Source of the DNA: an archaeon UBA583 | Lineage (GTDB): Archaea > Nanobdellota > Nanobdellia > Woesearchaeales > UBA583 | Reading direction: 5' to 3' | Length of the DNA stretch: 64,000 nucleotides | Assembly: GCA_002506365.1 (NCBI GenBank) | Contig: DAXK01000048.1 | Location: forward strand, 1 to 64,000 | Shown here: piece by piece, positions 1 through 9,213 of the stretch | Layout of the letters: every line of letters starts with the position of its first letter | Position numbering within the stretch: the first letter of the stretch is position 1 | The notes under the pieces: generated by a model | Told to the model about the DNA's origin: nothing | What the model saw: the letters and a program-made list of their open reading frames with translations, nothing else | The model's database searches: none | Position numbers and translations under genes: made by a program

Positions 1-20
1 TTAAATTAAGCTTAATTTAA
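1..20. repeat. perfect 20-bp AT palindrome
   Basis: The first 20 bases read the same on both strands. They lie just upstream of the first gene and could be the terminator hairpin of a gene left of the window, or an operator. The rest of the leader to the ATG at 58 is AT-only sequence. Confidence 0.6.
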
Positions 21-57
21 ATAAATAAAATTAAATATTAAATTTATACTTTAAAAA

Positions 58-2595
58 ATGGCAAACGATTTTAACCAAATGGACCCTAAACGATTTAATG
101 AAACTTTAGGAAGTTTTGGAACTACAACAAATCCAATGGGTGGAAATCAATTAGCTCAACTTCAAACCGCAATTAGACAAGGAGTAAAACATGTTGAATT
201 ACATTTATCAAATGCTGGAAAAGGACAATTTGGAACTTCAGATGTTCCAGATAAATATGGATTTGAACAAAGAAGAACAATAATGCAATTAGCAAAATTA
301 AATGAACAATCATTATCTGTTCACGGAACTTTTAATATTAATACTTTTTCAGGTTTATCTCAAGGAGGATTTAATGAAATTCAAAGAGCTGGTAACATTA
401 AAGAAATTGATGAAACTTTAAAATTTGCAGCAGAAACTGCAAAATCAGGGGCTGTTGTATTTCATCTTCACGAAACCGGATTACCACCAACTGCGCCAGG
501 AGAATTAAATTTGCCAGATTGGTATTTAAAAAAATTAAAAAAAGATAATCCACAAGAATATGATGAAATTATGAATAAATATCTAAACAAAGATGAGCTA
601 TCAAGACAATTTGTAGACAACCCAGATTTAGAATCAGAACTAAAAGTAAACTTTGAAAATTTAGATCAAAATAAAAAACAAGAATTAAAAGATAACTTTG
701 GAGTAAATACTTGGAAACAATATTATGAATTTAATAAATCTGAACAAATGAAATTAGAACAAGATGGAACTCCATTAGTTGTAGTTGGAAGTAGTTTAAC
801 AAAAGCAAATCGTGGTCAAGATATATTAAATTTAAAAGGATTAAATAATTTAAATCAAACTGAAAAAGATTTTTTAACTTCACAAGGGATCGAAACTGAT
901 TACAATAATTTAAATATTGATGATTTTCAAAAAATCCAATCTAAATTATCTGCAGGAAAACCTGAAGGAATTTCAAGTGAAGATTATACTCAATTAAAAA
1001 AAAAGTTAGTTTTAGATTACTCAGACATTTTAAAAGAAAATCATGGTATGAAATCAAAAGCAGATAAAGAATTTTTTCAAAAATCTATGGATATGCAAAT
1101 TGAAGCAGCAAAATTACAAAAACAAGACTTTGACCAATTAAAAACTGTTTATGCTGATGAATTAAAATTAATCCAAGATTTAAATAAACGAGAATCAGAA
1201 ATTGCAAAACAAATTCAACAAGCAGAAAAAAATAATGATAGAATTAAAATTGAAGAATTAAAAAAACAACTAAAAGGTGGAATCTCTGATGCTGAACAAA
1301 TTGAACTTCAAACAATTCAACAAAAAGCGCAATCAGGTGAGCAACCAACTCAAAAAGAAATAGATAGATTTAATGAAATTCAACAAAATGCTTCAGGAAT
1401 CTCAAGAGAAAAATTAGTATTAATGAATGAAATTGGTCAAATGGAGTATCAAAAACTTGAAAAATACGACGAATACACTTCTCAATTTAATGAACAAATT
1501 AAAAAAGCAACACAACAAAAACAAAACGCAAAAGTAATCACAGATGAAATTTTTGAAAAAAATGCTTCAGCAATGGGGCACTTAGGATTAAAAGCTTTAA
1601 AATATCAATTAGATTTAAAAAAAAAATCAGATGAATCAAAAGAAAAATTAAATAATTTTAATGAGCAAATTTCTAAAAAAGAAAAAGAATTAGAATCTGA
1701 AAATAATTCAGATAAAAGAAGTAAATTAAATAATGATCTTCAAAAATTAAAATATGATAGAAGATTAGTTTATGGATTAAATGATTATGCTGATATTGAT
1801 GTTGAAAAAAATCCATTATACCTAGCGCCAGAAAATATTATGGCTGGATATGGATATATGGATTCCTTAGAAGAATACAAAGGAGTAATTAGAACTTCTT
1901 GGGATGAATTTGCAACAAAATTATTATCTAATGAAAAATCCTATGTCCACATTCGTGAACAATATGAAAAAGAAACTGGTAAAAAAATTTCAACTAGAGA
2001 AGATGCAGTAGAAATTGCAAAAAAACATATTGCTGGAACCTTTGATAATGCTCACGCAGGAGTTTGGTTTAAATATTTTAAAAGAGAAGAAGGTGAATCT
2101 GATGAACATAGACTTGAAAGATTTAATAATTGGTTAAATACTCAAGCAGCTGATATGGCAAAAGAAGGAATTATTAAACATGTTCACTTTAACGATACTC
2201 AAGCAAAAGATGATGATCATAATTTATTAGGTTCAGGAGTTTTAGATTTATTTGATTTAAAAGAAAAATTAAGAGATGCTGGAGTTGATGAACCATTAAT
2301 TGTAGAAGCTGGAGGAAGAGGAACAAACTCAATGATGCACGTATTGAACGCATTTGATATTTTTAATCCTGGATTAGGATCTCAAATTGTAGAATCTCAA
2401 GCAGCAAACTCGCATAGACCAGGGTATGGAATTTCCTCAGGCAATTCTCCATCTGATTGGGTATCGTCAGTTTCAAATTATGAAAATAGACCTCAATTTA
2501 CAAACTACGGTATGAATCCTCAAAGTTTTCAAACTCAAGCAAGACCACAACAAGGACAAAAAGCAGGTGGTTGGTCTGGAACAGGATTTTTATAA
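58..2595 (+). CDS. TIM-barrel (AP endonuclease 2 / xylose-isomerase-like) protein with a large coiled-coil insertion
   Basis: 845 aa. Residues about 15-142 (with VKHVELHL, LSVHGTF and GAVVFHLHETG) and about 655-765 (AGTFDNAHAG, IKHVHFNDTQ, LIVEAGGRG) look like the first and last strands of an AP-endonuclease-2/xylose-isomerase barrel, with His, Asp and Glu in places where this family binds metal. The roughly 500 residues between them are Lys/Glu/Gln-rich, strongly helical and partly coiled coil (about 330-600). The C-terminus is a Gly/Pro/Gln-rich tail. The family includes DNA-repair endonucleases and sugar isomerases, so the substrate cannot be named. The domain call is good; the function is unknown. 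It stands alone, upstream of an unrelated membrane protein. Confidence 0.75.
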   Translation: MANDFNQMDPKRFNETLGSFGTTTNPMGGNQLAQLQTAIRQGVKHVELHLSNAGKGQFGTSDVPDKYGFEQRRTIMQLAKLNEQSLSVHGTFNINTFSGLSQGGFNEIQRAGNIKEIDETLKFAAETAKSGAVVFHLHETGLPPTAPGELNLPDWYLKKLKKDNPQEYDEIMNKYLNKDELSRQFVDNPDLESELKVNFENLDQNKKQELKDNFGVNTWKQYYEFNKSEQMKLEQDGTPLVVVGSSLTKANRGQDILNLKGLNNLNQTEKDFLTSQGIETDYNNLNIDDFQKIQSKLSAGKPEGISSEDYTQLKKKLVLDYSDILKENHGMKSKADKEFFQKSMDMQIEAAKLQKQDFDQLKTVYADELKLIQDLNKRESEIAKQIQQAEKNNDRIKIEELKKQLKGGISDAEQIELQTIQQKAQSGEQPTQKEIDRFNEIQQNASGISREKLVLMNEIGQMEYQKLEKYDEYTSQFNEQIKKATQQKQNAKVITDEIFEKNASAMGHLGLKALKYQLDLKKKSDESKEKLNNFNEQISKKEKELESENNSDKRSKLNNDLQKLKYDRRLVYGLNDYADIDVEKNPLYLAPENIMAGYGYMDSLEEYKGVIRTSWDEFATKLLSNEKSYVHIREQYEKETGKKISTREDAVEIAKKHIAGTFDNAHAGVWFKYFKREEGESDEHRLERFNNWLNTQAADMAKEGIIKHVHFNDTQAKDDDHNLLGSGVLDLFDLKEKLRDAGVDEPLIVEAGGRGTNSMMHVLNAFDIFNPGLGSQIVESQAANSHRPGYGISSGNSPSDWVSSVSNYENRPQFTNYGMNPQSFQTQARPQQGQKAGGWSGTGFL

Positions 2596-2719
2596 TTAAA
2601 AAATTCCAAAATTTATAACTTACTTTTTATCTTCATTTCATATTTAAACCTTACTTATTAATTTGATATTAAAATTTAAAGTAACATAACTTTAAATAAA
2701 ATTAATTCTAATTTTTCCT

Positions 2720-3565
2720 ATGGAAACTAGTATTCTAATAATGATTGTAATGGCAATCGGTTTAATATATTTAATCTTTAAATTTATTAAAAAAATGATT
2801 TTTGCAGTAATTTCAGCAATTTTAGTAGTTGTACTATTATTTGGTGGAGTTATTGGAATTGCAGTTTACGATGTAAAAACTTTATCTGAAAAAACTGACT
2901 TTCAAGTAAATATAGTATATTTTAATCAAGATGATTATATCTTAGGAACAACTATGACAGTTGAAAACTCTGAACCTCAAATTGATAAAATTAAATCTTT
3001 ATCTGAATCAGATTTTAATCAAATTGATTTAAAAAAATTAGATAAAAATGGAGATACATTCGCAATTACCTTTAATAGAGATGTAATTGAAAATATAATT
3101 ACTTCCAAAACTACTACTTTAAACTTTTTAGCTGAAATAGAATTACCTGAAAATTCAGTTATTGAATTCACAAATGAAGAACTTTTAACATTAATTGAAT
3201 CTAACTCTGCAACTGATGATTTCATTGATTTACTTTTAGAAAAAAATAATATTGATCAATCTATTGCTGGATTTTTAAAAGATGAATTAAAATCCTCAAT
3301 TCAAACAGTTACAAAATCTTTAGGAATTTCATTTAATGAGGCTCTATTTTTTGACTTTTTAATGACAAATTTAGAATCAAATCAAGTTGATTATCTAGAA
3401 GTTTTAAGTTTATATAAACAAGAAGAAATTATGATTTACCCTAATAGATTAACATTTAGTTTAGTTAAAATGTTACCAAGTAGTTTTATACAAAATCAAA
3501 TTACAGCTGCGACTGACTCAGTTGATGCAGCTGAATCAATTTCAGACGAATTAAGTATTGAATAA
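2720..3565 (+). CDS. membrane-anchored protein of unknown function
   Basis: 281 aa. Two hydrophobic segments (about residues 5-20 and 26-50) separated by a short Lys-rich loop anchor the N-terminus. The remaining 230 residues are polar, acidic and Ser/Thr/Asn-rich with no Cys, consistent with a domain outside the membrane. I recognise no family. Codon use matches the neighbours and a hairpin plus T-run follows the stop, so the gene looks real. Confidence 0.75.
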   Translation: METSILIMIVMAIGLIYLIFKFIKKMIFAVISAILVVVLLFGGVIGIAVYDVKTLSEKTDFQVNIVYFNQDDYILGTTMTVENSEPQIDKIKSLSESDFNQIDLKKLDKNGDTFAITFNRDVIENIITSKTTTLNFLAEIELPENSVIEFTNEELLTLIESNSATDDFIDLLLEKNNIDQSIAGFLKDELKSSIQTVTKSLGISFNEALFFDFLMTNLESNQVDYLEVLSLYKQEEIMIYPNRLTFSLVKMLPSSFIQNQITAATDSVDAAESISDELSIE

Positions 3566-3582
3566 ATAATCAATAATAACTT

Positions 3583-3615
3583 ATGATAATTTATAATAAA
3601 TTAATTATCATTTTA
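3583..3615 (+). terminator. hairpin plus T-run after the membrane protein
   Basis: A 9-bp stem (arms 3583-3591 and 3603-3611) is followed by TTTT. It separates the membrane-protein gene from the SRP RNA promoter. Confidence 0.55.
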
Positions 3616-3660
3616 ATTTTTTAATCTTATATTTTTATTTTCTAAATTCAAACAAATAAA

Positions 3661-3669
3661 GTTTATAAA
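3661..3669 (+). promoter_or_regulatory. TATA box of the SRP RNA gene
   Basis: GTTTATAAA is centred about 27 nt before the first base of the predicted RNA (3692), the usual archaeal TATA-to-start distance. No ORF starts there, so the box supports an RNA gene. Confidence 0.7.
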
Positions 3670-3691
3670 CTCCTAGTTCTTAATTTTAATT

Positions 3692-3844
3692 GGTCAGTCC
3701 GAAAGGATAAGGTAGAAGCACTGTCTTTTATGGTTTTAATATTAAGGAACCGTGTCAGATGGGGAACCAAGCAGCACTAAATTATTATTAAGATGCTTAG
3801 AAGGTTGCGGTGTGGACGATGCCTGTCGGGTAGCTGGCCTTTTA
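3692..3844 (+). ncRNA. ffs: signal recognition particle RNA (7S RNA), compact
   Basis: The helix-8 signature spans about 3754-3775: GTCAG, a short stem with a GGAA tetraloop, then AAGCAGC. This has the same 22-nt spacing as the SRP54-binding hairpin of bacterial 4.5S and archaeal 7S RNA. The ends pair (GGTCAG at 3692 with CTGGCC at 3834-3839), a TCC-GAAA-GGA hairpin follows the 5' end, and AAGCA near 3716 pairs with TGCTT near 3794 as a helix-5 segment. Five T residues end the transcript. At about 150 nt it is roughly half the usual archaeal length, so helix 5 and helix 6 must be short. The local GC content is far above its surroundings. Helix 8 is clear; the Alu-domain fold is my inference. 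Confidence 0.8.
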
Positions 3845-3992
3845 TAATAATTCTAATTAAAAATTTAAATACTAAAATTTTACTATTTTGATTTTATATA
3901 GGTTTTTATCTCAAAATCGCAAATAGTGACAAATTCTACGAAATATACTGAATTTTACAAACACTTATAAAGTTTAAATCCCTAATTTAATT

Positions 3993-4511
3993 ATGGAAAT
4001 TTCAAACAATAAAGTTGTACAAATCCACTATACAGGAAAGTTAACTGATGGAACAGTTTTTGACTCATCAGAAGGAAGAGAAGCTTTAGAATTTATTTTT
4101 GGTTCAGGAATGATTATCCCTGGATTAGAAGAAGGTTTAGCTGGTATGAAAGCTACTGAAAAAAAGACAGTTGAAATTGGTTTTGAAAAAGCTTACGGGC
4201 CAGTTCAAGAACAAGCAAAACAAGAAGTGCCTAAGGCTCAAATGCCTGAAGGAATTGAATTACAAGTTGGTATGCAATTAGCTGCTCAAGGTCCTCAAGG
4301 ACAACCAATGCCTGTAACTGTTGCTGAAATTAAAGATGAAACAGTTGTTATGGATTTCAACCACCCATTAGCTGGTAAAGATTTAGTTTTCGAAGTTGAA
4401 GTTGTAGAAGTTAGAGAAGCAACTAAAGAAGAATTAGAACACGGACACACTCACCCTGAAGGTGAATCATGTGGTTCAGAAGAAGCTTCTGAAGATAAAA
4501 AAGAAGAATAA
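3993..4511 (+). CDS. slyD: FKBP-type peptidyl-prolyl cis-trans isomerase, SlyD-like
   Basis: 172 aa. It opens with the FKBP core (VQIHYTGKL, DGTVFDSS, residues 9-26), followed by GSGMIIPGLEEGLAGM, then an insert-in-flap domain (about 70-120), and ends DLVFEVEVVEV. The His/Glu/Cys-rich tail (HGHTHPEGESCGS) resembles the metal-binding tail of SlyD. The likely role is proline isomerisation and chaperoning of nascent proteins in the cytoplasm. TTATAAA at 3965-3971 lies 25 nt before the ATG, so the transcript is probably leaderless and this start is right. Confidence 0.93.
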   Translation: MEISNNKVVQIHYTGKLTDGTVFDSSEGREALEFIFGSGMIIPGLEEGLAGMKATEKKTVEIGFEKAYGPVQEQAKQEVPKAQMPEGIELQVGMQLAAQGPQGQPMPVTVAEIKDETVVMDFNHPLAGKDLVFEVEVVEVREATKEELEHGHTHPEGESCGSEEASEDKKEE

Positions 4512-4530
4512 ATCTTCTTTTTATTTTTAA
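4498..4530 (+). terminator. terminator overlapping the slyD stop codon
   Basis: A 10-bp AAAAAGAAGA/TCTTCTTTTT stem has the TAA stop in its loop and is followed by a T-rich run. The same arrangement, a stop codon inside the terminator hairpin, recurs at superoxide dismutase. Confidence 0.6.
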
Positions 4531-4680
4531 AATTATTAAATTACACAAATATTTCTAAATTCAATAAAATTGACAGATTTTCACATTTTTTAGCTTAAAT
4601 TTTACTATCAAAACTCAATTTGTTACATCAAGTGACAACACAAAAGATATATTTATAAAGATTAAAATTCATATATTATT

Positions 4681-5970
4681 ATGGTAAAACCAAGTTCTTT
4701 AGAAAATTTAATTCAAGCAAACGGAGCAGTTGTAAGTTCAGATGTTCACGGCGATTATGAATTAATTTCAAATAGTTTACAATACGCAAATAATAATAAT
4801 TTAGCTTATGTTGTAAATGGAGATATTGTAAATGATTACGCATTTAAAGAACTTGCAAACAATTTAGGTTACAATTTTGTATCAGATATGCAAAATGATT
4901 ATTTCTCAAAAAATCTTTCAGAAGTTGACTTAGAAACATTAGGATTAGTTCAAGCAGCTCAAACTTATGGGATTGATGGTTTATTATCCCAAATTCCTGA
5001 AGATATGAGAGAACAATTTTCTCAAGGTTTAGAAGAAAGATTAAATTATTCACAATCTGAACTATTTCAAAAAAGAGTTCAAGGAGTCCACCAAAATTTT
5101 ATTTCAGAAAAAGGAAATGAAATTCAACAAAATCAATTAAACTTAAGAGCATTATACGAAGTTTTTATGGATGAAGAAGCAAAAAGATTTGCTGAACAAC
5201 TAAATAAATATTCAGATGTTAAAACTGCAATTAATTTAGGAAATCACGAAAATGCTTTATTTGTAGAACAAGTAAAACAATATCTAGATAATCCAAATCA
5301 AATTACAAACTTAACTTCTTTAGAAGGTCATTATAAAATTGAGCAAGATAATGGTGAAACTTTATCTTTAGTTGGTATGACAAATTGTGTTCAATTTATG
5401 CCATACCTAAATGAAATTTTATCTCCTGAAGAAATGGCGCAATATTACTCTCATATGAATATTGACCAAATTAAATCTAAATCAATTTTATCTGGAAATA
5501 TCGATCCAACAAACTTAGAAAACTTAGTCGATATTTATAGTCAAGATTTTGATTATCAAAAAACAAAAGTAAATGGGGAGGGAGATGCAGATGTATTTGT
5601 AACTCACGGACAAGTTGGAATTACTGGAAATATGTATGAAGTTCCATACTTTGCAAGTGCCTTAAAATTATCTCTAGAATCACAACTAACAATTGAAGGT
5701 CACATCCATAAAAAATTTGATGGTAAAAATGCTTATGGGAAAGATATGATTAGAGCAGTTGGAAATGATGTAGCAGTAATTTCAAAAGATGAATCTGGTA
5801 ATGTTAATCACGACTGGGTAAATGTTTCAAGTTCTTACACAAACGGACACGACACATCTATTCCATATAATGAAGAATATTTAAAATTAAGAGTTGAAGA
5901 TTTAATTAAACAATATAAATTAAATTTAAATAATTCATCAAATAATTCAGATAACTCACAAACTGTATAA
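4681..5970 (+). CDS. calcineurin-like metallophosphoesterase
   Basis: 429 aa. The metallophosphoesterase motifs occur in order: DVHGD (residues 21-25), GDIVND (48-53), GNHE (187-190), THG (308-310) and GHIH (340-343). Together they give the residues expected for a binuclear metal centre. The spacing between GD and GNHE is about 135 residues, longer than usual, and is filled by a helical Gln-rich insert. There is no signal peptide, so it is cytoplasmic. The substrate is unknown. TTTATAAAG is centred about 26 nt before the ATG, supporting a leaderless start. Confidence 0.88.
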   Translation: MVKPSSLENLIQANGAVVSSDVHGDYELISNSLQYANNNNLAYVVNGDIVNDYAFKELANNLGYNFVSDMQNDYFSKNLSEVDLETLGLVQAAQTYGIDGLLSQIPEDMREQFSQGLEERLNYSQSELFQKRVQGVHQNFISEKGNEIQQNQLNLRALYEVFMDEEAKRFAEQLNKYSDVKTAINLGNHENALFVEQVKQYLDNPNQITNLTSLEGHYKIEQDNGETLSLVGMTNCVQFMPYLNEILSPEEMAQYYSHMNIDQIKSKSILSGNIDPTNLENLVDIYSQDFDYQKTKVNGEGDADVFVTHGQVGITGNMYEVPYFASALKLSLESQLTIEGHIHKKFDGKNAYGKDMIRAVGNDVAVISKDESGNVNHDWVNVSSSYTNGHDTSIPYNEEYLKLRVEDLIKQYKLNLNNSSNNSDNSQTV

Positions 5971-6008
5971 ACATAAGTGTTTAAAAACTAAAACCAACTA
6001 ACTAAAAT

Positions 6009-6473
6009 ATGGCAAACGAAAAATTTACAAAATTAAATTTTGAAACAAGAACTCAAGACTTAGAAAGAATTGAATTTGATGAGATTTTAAATGATGTAAA
6101 ACCAATTATTTTTGATACAAATTTTTTATTTGTAACATTTGAATTTAAATTAGATGTAGTTTATGAAATTGAAAGATTAATTGGAAAATCACACACATTT
6201 TATATTTATGAAGGAACAATTTCTGAAATTTTAAACATTGAAAGAAAAGGTGCAAAAAATAAAAAATTCTTACCATTAATTTCTACAATGTTACACCGAT
6301 ATAATTTTAAAGTTATAAAATCTGACCAAAAATATATTGATGACCAATTAGTTGAAAACTTAGACGATAGAGTAATTATTGCAACAAATGATAAAGAACT
6401 AAGACACAAAATTTGGGACTCAGCAAATAAAGTAATTTACATGCGTCAAACAAGTTACTTAGAACTTAAATAA
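6009..6473 (+). CDS. Fcf1/VapC9-like PIN-domain ribonuclease
   Basis: 154 aa. PIN signatures: IIFDTNFLF (first Asp), EGTISEIL (Glu), DDRVIIATNDKELR (paired Asp followed by the TNDxxLR motif). The family is the archaeal PIN group related to Fcf1/Utp24, implicated in pre-rRNA processing, rather than a toxin: no antitoxin gene is adjacent. The last 39 bp, including the stop codon, occur again at 6568-6606 after a 94-nt insert, so this C-terminus appears to have been replaced or regenerated. Confidence 0.82.
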   Translation: MANEKFTKLNFETRTQDLERIEFDEILNDVKPIIFDTNFLFVTFEFKLDVVYEIERLIGKSHTFYIYEGTISEILNIERKGAKNKKFLPLISTMLHRYNFKVIKSDQKYIDDQLVENLDDRVIIATNDKELRHKIWDSANKVIYMRQTSYLELK

Positions 6474-6606
6474 AAACTATTTTATTTTTTGACATAGTCA
6501 AAAAACAAGGTTTCTTTACGGAGTGTTTTCTTTAGCGCCCCGAAGGTAAGTGTCCAAAGAAAAGTTCATTTATATGCGTCAAACAAGTTACTTAGAATTA
6601 AAATAA
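6435..6606 (+). repeat. duplicated 3' end of the PIN gene around a 94-nt insert
   Basis: Bases 6435-6473 and 6568-6606 are a 39-bp direct repeat with 36 identities. Both copies encode the tail IYMRQTSYLELK and a stop. The differences (TAC/TAT and CTT/TTA) are all synonymous. The insert between them (6474-6567) is relatively GC-rich, holds the palindrome at 6485-6505, and has a second inverted repeat TTTTCTTT/AAAGAAAA. The downstream copy looks like the displaced original gene end. Confidence 0.85.
6485..6505. repeat. dispersed palindrome TTTTTTGACATAGTCAAAAAA
   Basis: A 9-bp-arm palindrome with an ATA centre. Nearly the same 21 bases occur at 48696-48716 (one arm mismatch) and a relative with centre AAA at 29745-29765. 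It may be a terminator hairpin or part of a small dispersed element. Confidence 0.6.
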
Positions 6607-6632
6607 ATAAAAAATATAATTAATTTTTGAAT

Positions 6633-7856
6633 TTAATTTTTAATTAAATCAAAATTACTTTTTCTTAATTTCCCATGAAATATTGGTTGAAATACAAAAT
6701 AACAAATAATAACTCCAATAAATATGCTAATAGATGCCATTTGTAAAGTTCTCTCAATACCAAAAGTTGCAATCAATCCAGCTGAAAATAAAGTTGTAAT
6801 AAACACACCTAACTTAGCAATTGACATATAAGTTCCAGTAACCTCAGCTTCCATCTCATACTTTTTAGCAATACTTCCCATCAAACTCCAAGCAGTAACA
6901 TTCCAAATACTTGACCCAATTCCATAAACACACAATAAAATACATAATGTCCATAAAGAATTAACATATGGAAACATAAACATAGCTATTGAACTTAAAC
7001 TAACTCCAACTAAAACTCCAGCCTCAGTTGAAACTTTATCAAAATATTTCCCAAAAACAGCTTGAAACAAATGAAAAAACACTGGAATTGAGTATAAATA
7101 TCCGACATAATAAATTGGTAATACTAATGTTTCAACAATAAAAATAGGGAAAAATATTGCATAAATTTGAGCTTTGGAATTCATCAAAATTCCAAGTAAT
7201 GCCATTCCTCTTAATTTTTTAAAATGTAAAAACCTTTTAACTTCAGATAACGGATTTAAATCACTATAGGAAAATTTATGTTTTAACTTATTATGTTTAA
7301 TTGGAATTTTATTTAATATTAAAATACTTAATAATGTAATCACAGCTGACACAATTAATAATACTTTAGGGATATTAACTTCTGCAATATATCCAGCTAT
7401 AACTGGTCCAACCATCATTCCAATTGCTCCAATTCCTAAAAACAAACCAGTCCAAAATCCTCTCTCAGAATCTTCTAAATAATCTTCAAGAGCTGATAAA
7501 CCAACCATACCAATTAACATAAAAGCAAATATTTCAAAAACTCTAGCTACTAAAATTAACATTATATTCTCAGCAAAGAAAAAATAAAACATAAAAAAAA
7601 ATGCTTGAATTAAAAGACCTGTTAAAATCATTTTCTTTTTACCAATAAAATCAGCAAACTTTCCAACAATACCTCCAAACAAAAAAACTACAAAAGCTGA
7701 AATCGCAAAAAAATATGTAATCTCAACTGTCTCCCATCCAGCTTCTAATAAAATAATTGACCAAAATGGAACAACAACTCCTAAAGAAAACTGATACATC
7801 AGACGAAAACTTGTAAAAAAAGCCATCACCGGATTATTCCTTAACTTACTTAACAT
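6633..7856 (-). CDS. MFS transporter
   Basis: 407 aa with about 12 hydrophobic segments. The loop between TM2 and TM3 carries GGIVGKFADFIGKKKM, the major-facilitator motif A, and each six-helix half begins with a similar pattern. It belongs in the cytoplasmic membrane as a secondary transporter. The substrate cannot be deduced; weakly MDR/sugar-transporter-like. Divergent from the site-2 protease gene, with a separate AT-rich promoter region. Confidence 0.85.
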   Translation of the reverse strand: MLSKLRNNPVMAFFTSFRLMYQFSLGVVVPFWSIILLEAGWETVEITYFFAISAFVVFLFGGIVGKFADFIGKKKMILTGLLIQAFFFMFYFFFAENIMLILVARVFEIFAFMLIGMVGLSALEDYLEDSERGFWTGLFLGIGAIGMMVGPVIAGYIAEVNIPKVLLIVSAVITLLSILILNKIPIKHNKLKHKFSYSDLNPLSEVKRFLHFKKLRGMALLGILMNSKAQIYAIFFPIFIVETLVLPIYYVGYLYSIPVFFHLFQAVFGKYFDKVSTEAGVLVGVSLSSIAMFMFPYVNSLWTLCILLCVYGIGSSIWNVTAWSLMGSIAKKYEMEAEVTGTYMSIAKLGVFITTLFSAGLIATFGIERTLQMASISIFIGVIICYFVFQPIFHGKLRKSNFDLIKN

Positions 7857-7974
7857 AAATAATAAATTAAATTTTCTCCTTTAAAATAAATGTAACTTTA
7901 TTATATAATAAATAATAAAATAATAACATCAAAAAACAACAAGGTTTTAAATACCCAAAATAATATATTTTATT

Positions 7975-9213
7975 ATGATAGCATTTATTCAAAATAATAT
8001 ACCATTTATATTATTCATACTCTTTTTAACAATATTTTTATACGTAAAAAGAAAAAATTTAGCAGTATCAGGGCCATTTCCTTTTTTTTATATGATGATG
8101 TATAAAACAACTTGGGGACTGGATAAAATGAACCATTGGGCACACAAACACCCTAGATTATTTTTATGGTTAGCTTATCTTTGCGCCTTTATAGGAATTG
8201 TTGGAATGTTTGCAAGTTTTATATTTATGTTCTGGCAACTTGGATTTATTTTTGATAATCAAATCACAGAAGGTGGAGGATTAGTATTACCAATTCAAAC
8301 AACATCCGGATTAAATGGAACTGTGCCAGTATTTTATGTTCCTTTTATGTATTGGATTATTGCTTTATTCATTTTAGCAGTTGTTCATGAATTTGCGCAC
8401 GGAGTAATTGCTGAAAGATTTAAAATAAAAATTAAATCAAGTGGATTTGCATTTATGGGAATTATTGCTCCATTAATGCCAGCAGCTTTTGTAGAACCTG
8501 ACGAAAAACAACTAAATAAAAAACCATGGTGGCAAAAAGTAGCTGTTATGGGAGCTGGATCAACTTCAAATTTCATTTTTGGATTTTTATTTTTAGCAGT
8601 TTGGATTTTTGTAGCATTTCCATTAATTTACAATACAATGGAACTAGACACAGTTTCATTTAATGGGATCTCAAACCAAAGTGATTTTAATAATTATAAT
8701 ATTACCTCTGGAACAATTACACACCTAAACAATCAAGAAATTTCATCTTTAGATTATTTAGTAATTACTCAAATTACTCAAAGAGCTGTAGCTTTAGACT
8801 TTTATAACTTTTCAGAAAATGAAACTTTAACATTTAAATTAGAAAATCAAGAAAATGAAATTCAAATTGTAACAAAACCTCACCCACAACTAGAAAATCG
8901 TGGAATGATTGGAATTGAAAATGTTCAATTTAATTTAAAAAATTCAGAAGGTTTTACATGGCTTGGAAAATTTCCACTTGAATTTGAAAGAATTATTTTC
9001 TGGATTTGGTTTTTAAATATTTCAATTGGAATTATGAACTTACTTCCACTTTGGATTACTGATGGGGGACAAGTTGCAAAAACAATTTTCCCTAAATTTT
9101 TAGGACAAAACATAGGACTAAAAGTATATCATTTATTATCATGGTTAGTTTTAATTATGATATTTTTCACAATGAAACCACAATTTTTATTTAATCTATT
9201 TGGATTAAATTAA
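7975..9213 (+). CDS. site-2 protease family membrane metalloprotease (M50) with PDZ-like domain
   Basis: 412 aa. HEFAH at residues 139-143 is the zinc-binding HExxH, and NLLPLWITDGG (about 355-365) supplies the third ligand as in M50 enzymes (NxxPxxxxDG). Between them lie membrane segments and a soluble stretch at about 225-310 (GTITHLNNQEISS) that resembles a PDZ domain. Such proteases cut membrane-embedded regulators or leftover signal peptides. TTTTAAATACC about 26 nt before the ATG fits a leaderless transcript. Confidence 0.92.
   Translation: MIAFIQNNIPFILFILFLTIFLYVKRKNLAVSGPFPFFYMMMYKTTWGLDKMNHWAHKHPRLFLWLAYLCAFIGIVGMFASFIFMFWQLGFIFDNQITEGGGLVLPIQTTSGLNGTVPVFYVPFMYWIIALFILAVVHEFAHGVIAERFKIKIKSSGFAFMGIIAPLMPAAFVEPDEKQLNKKPWWQKVAVMGAGSTSNFIFGFLFLAVWIFVAFPLIYNTMELDTVSFNGISNQSDFNNYNITSGTITHLNNQEISSLDYLVITQITQRAVALDFYNFSENETLTFKLENQENEIQIVTKPHPQLENRGMIGIENVQFNLKNSEGFTWLGKFPLEFERIIFWIWFLNISIGIMNLLPLWITDGGQVAKTIFPKFLGQNIGLKVYHLLSWLVLIMIFFTMKPQFLFNLFGLN

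Noticed and set aside
3692..3844. RNase P RNA as an alternative for the structured RNA
   Set aside because: The conserved P4/CR elements of RNase P RNA are not visible, whereas the SRP helix-8 signature with GGAA tetraloop is exact.
6009..6473. VapBC toxin-antitoxin system
   Set aside because: The PIN protein is of the rRNA-processing type and no small antitoxin gene adjoins it.
6435..6606. CRISPR-like or tandem repeat array
   Set aside because: There are only two copies at each place and they correspond to coding gene ends; no array of spacers exists in the window.
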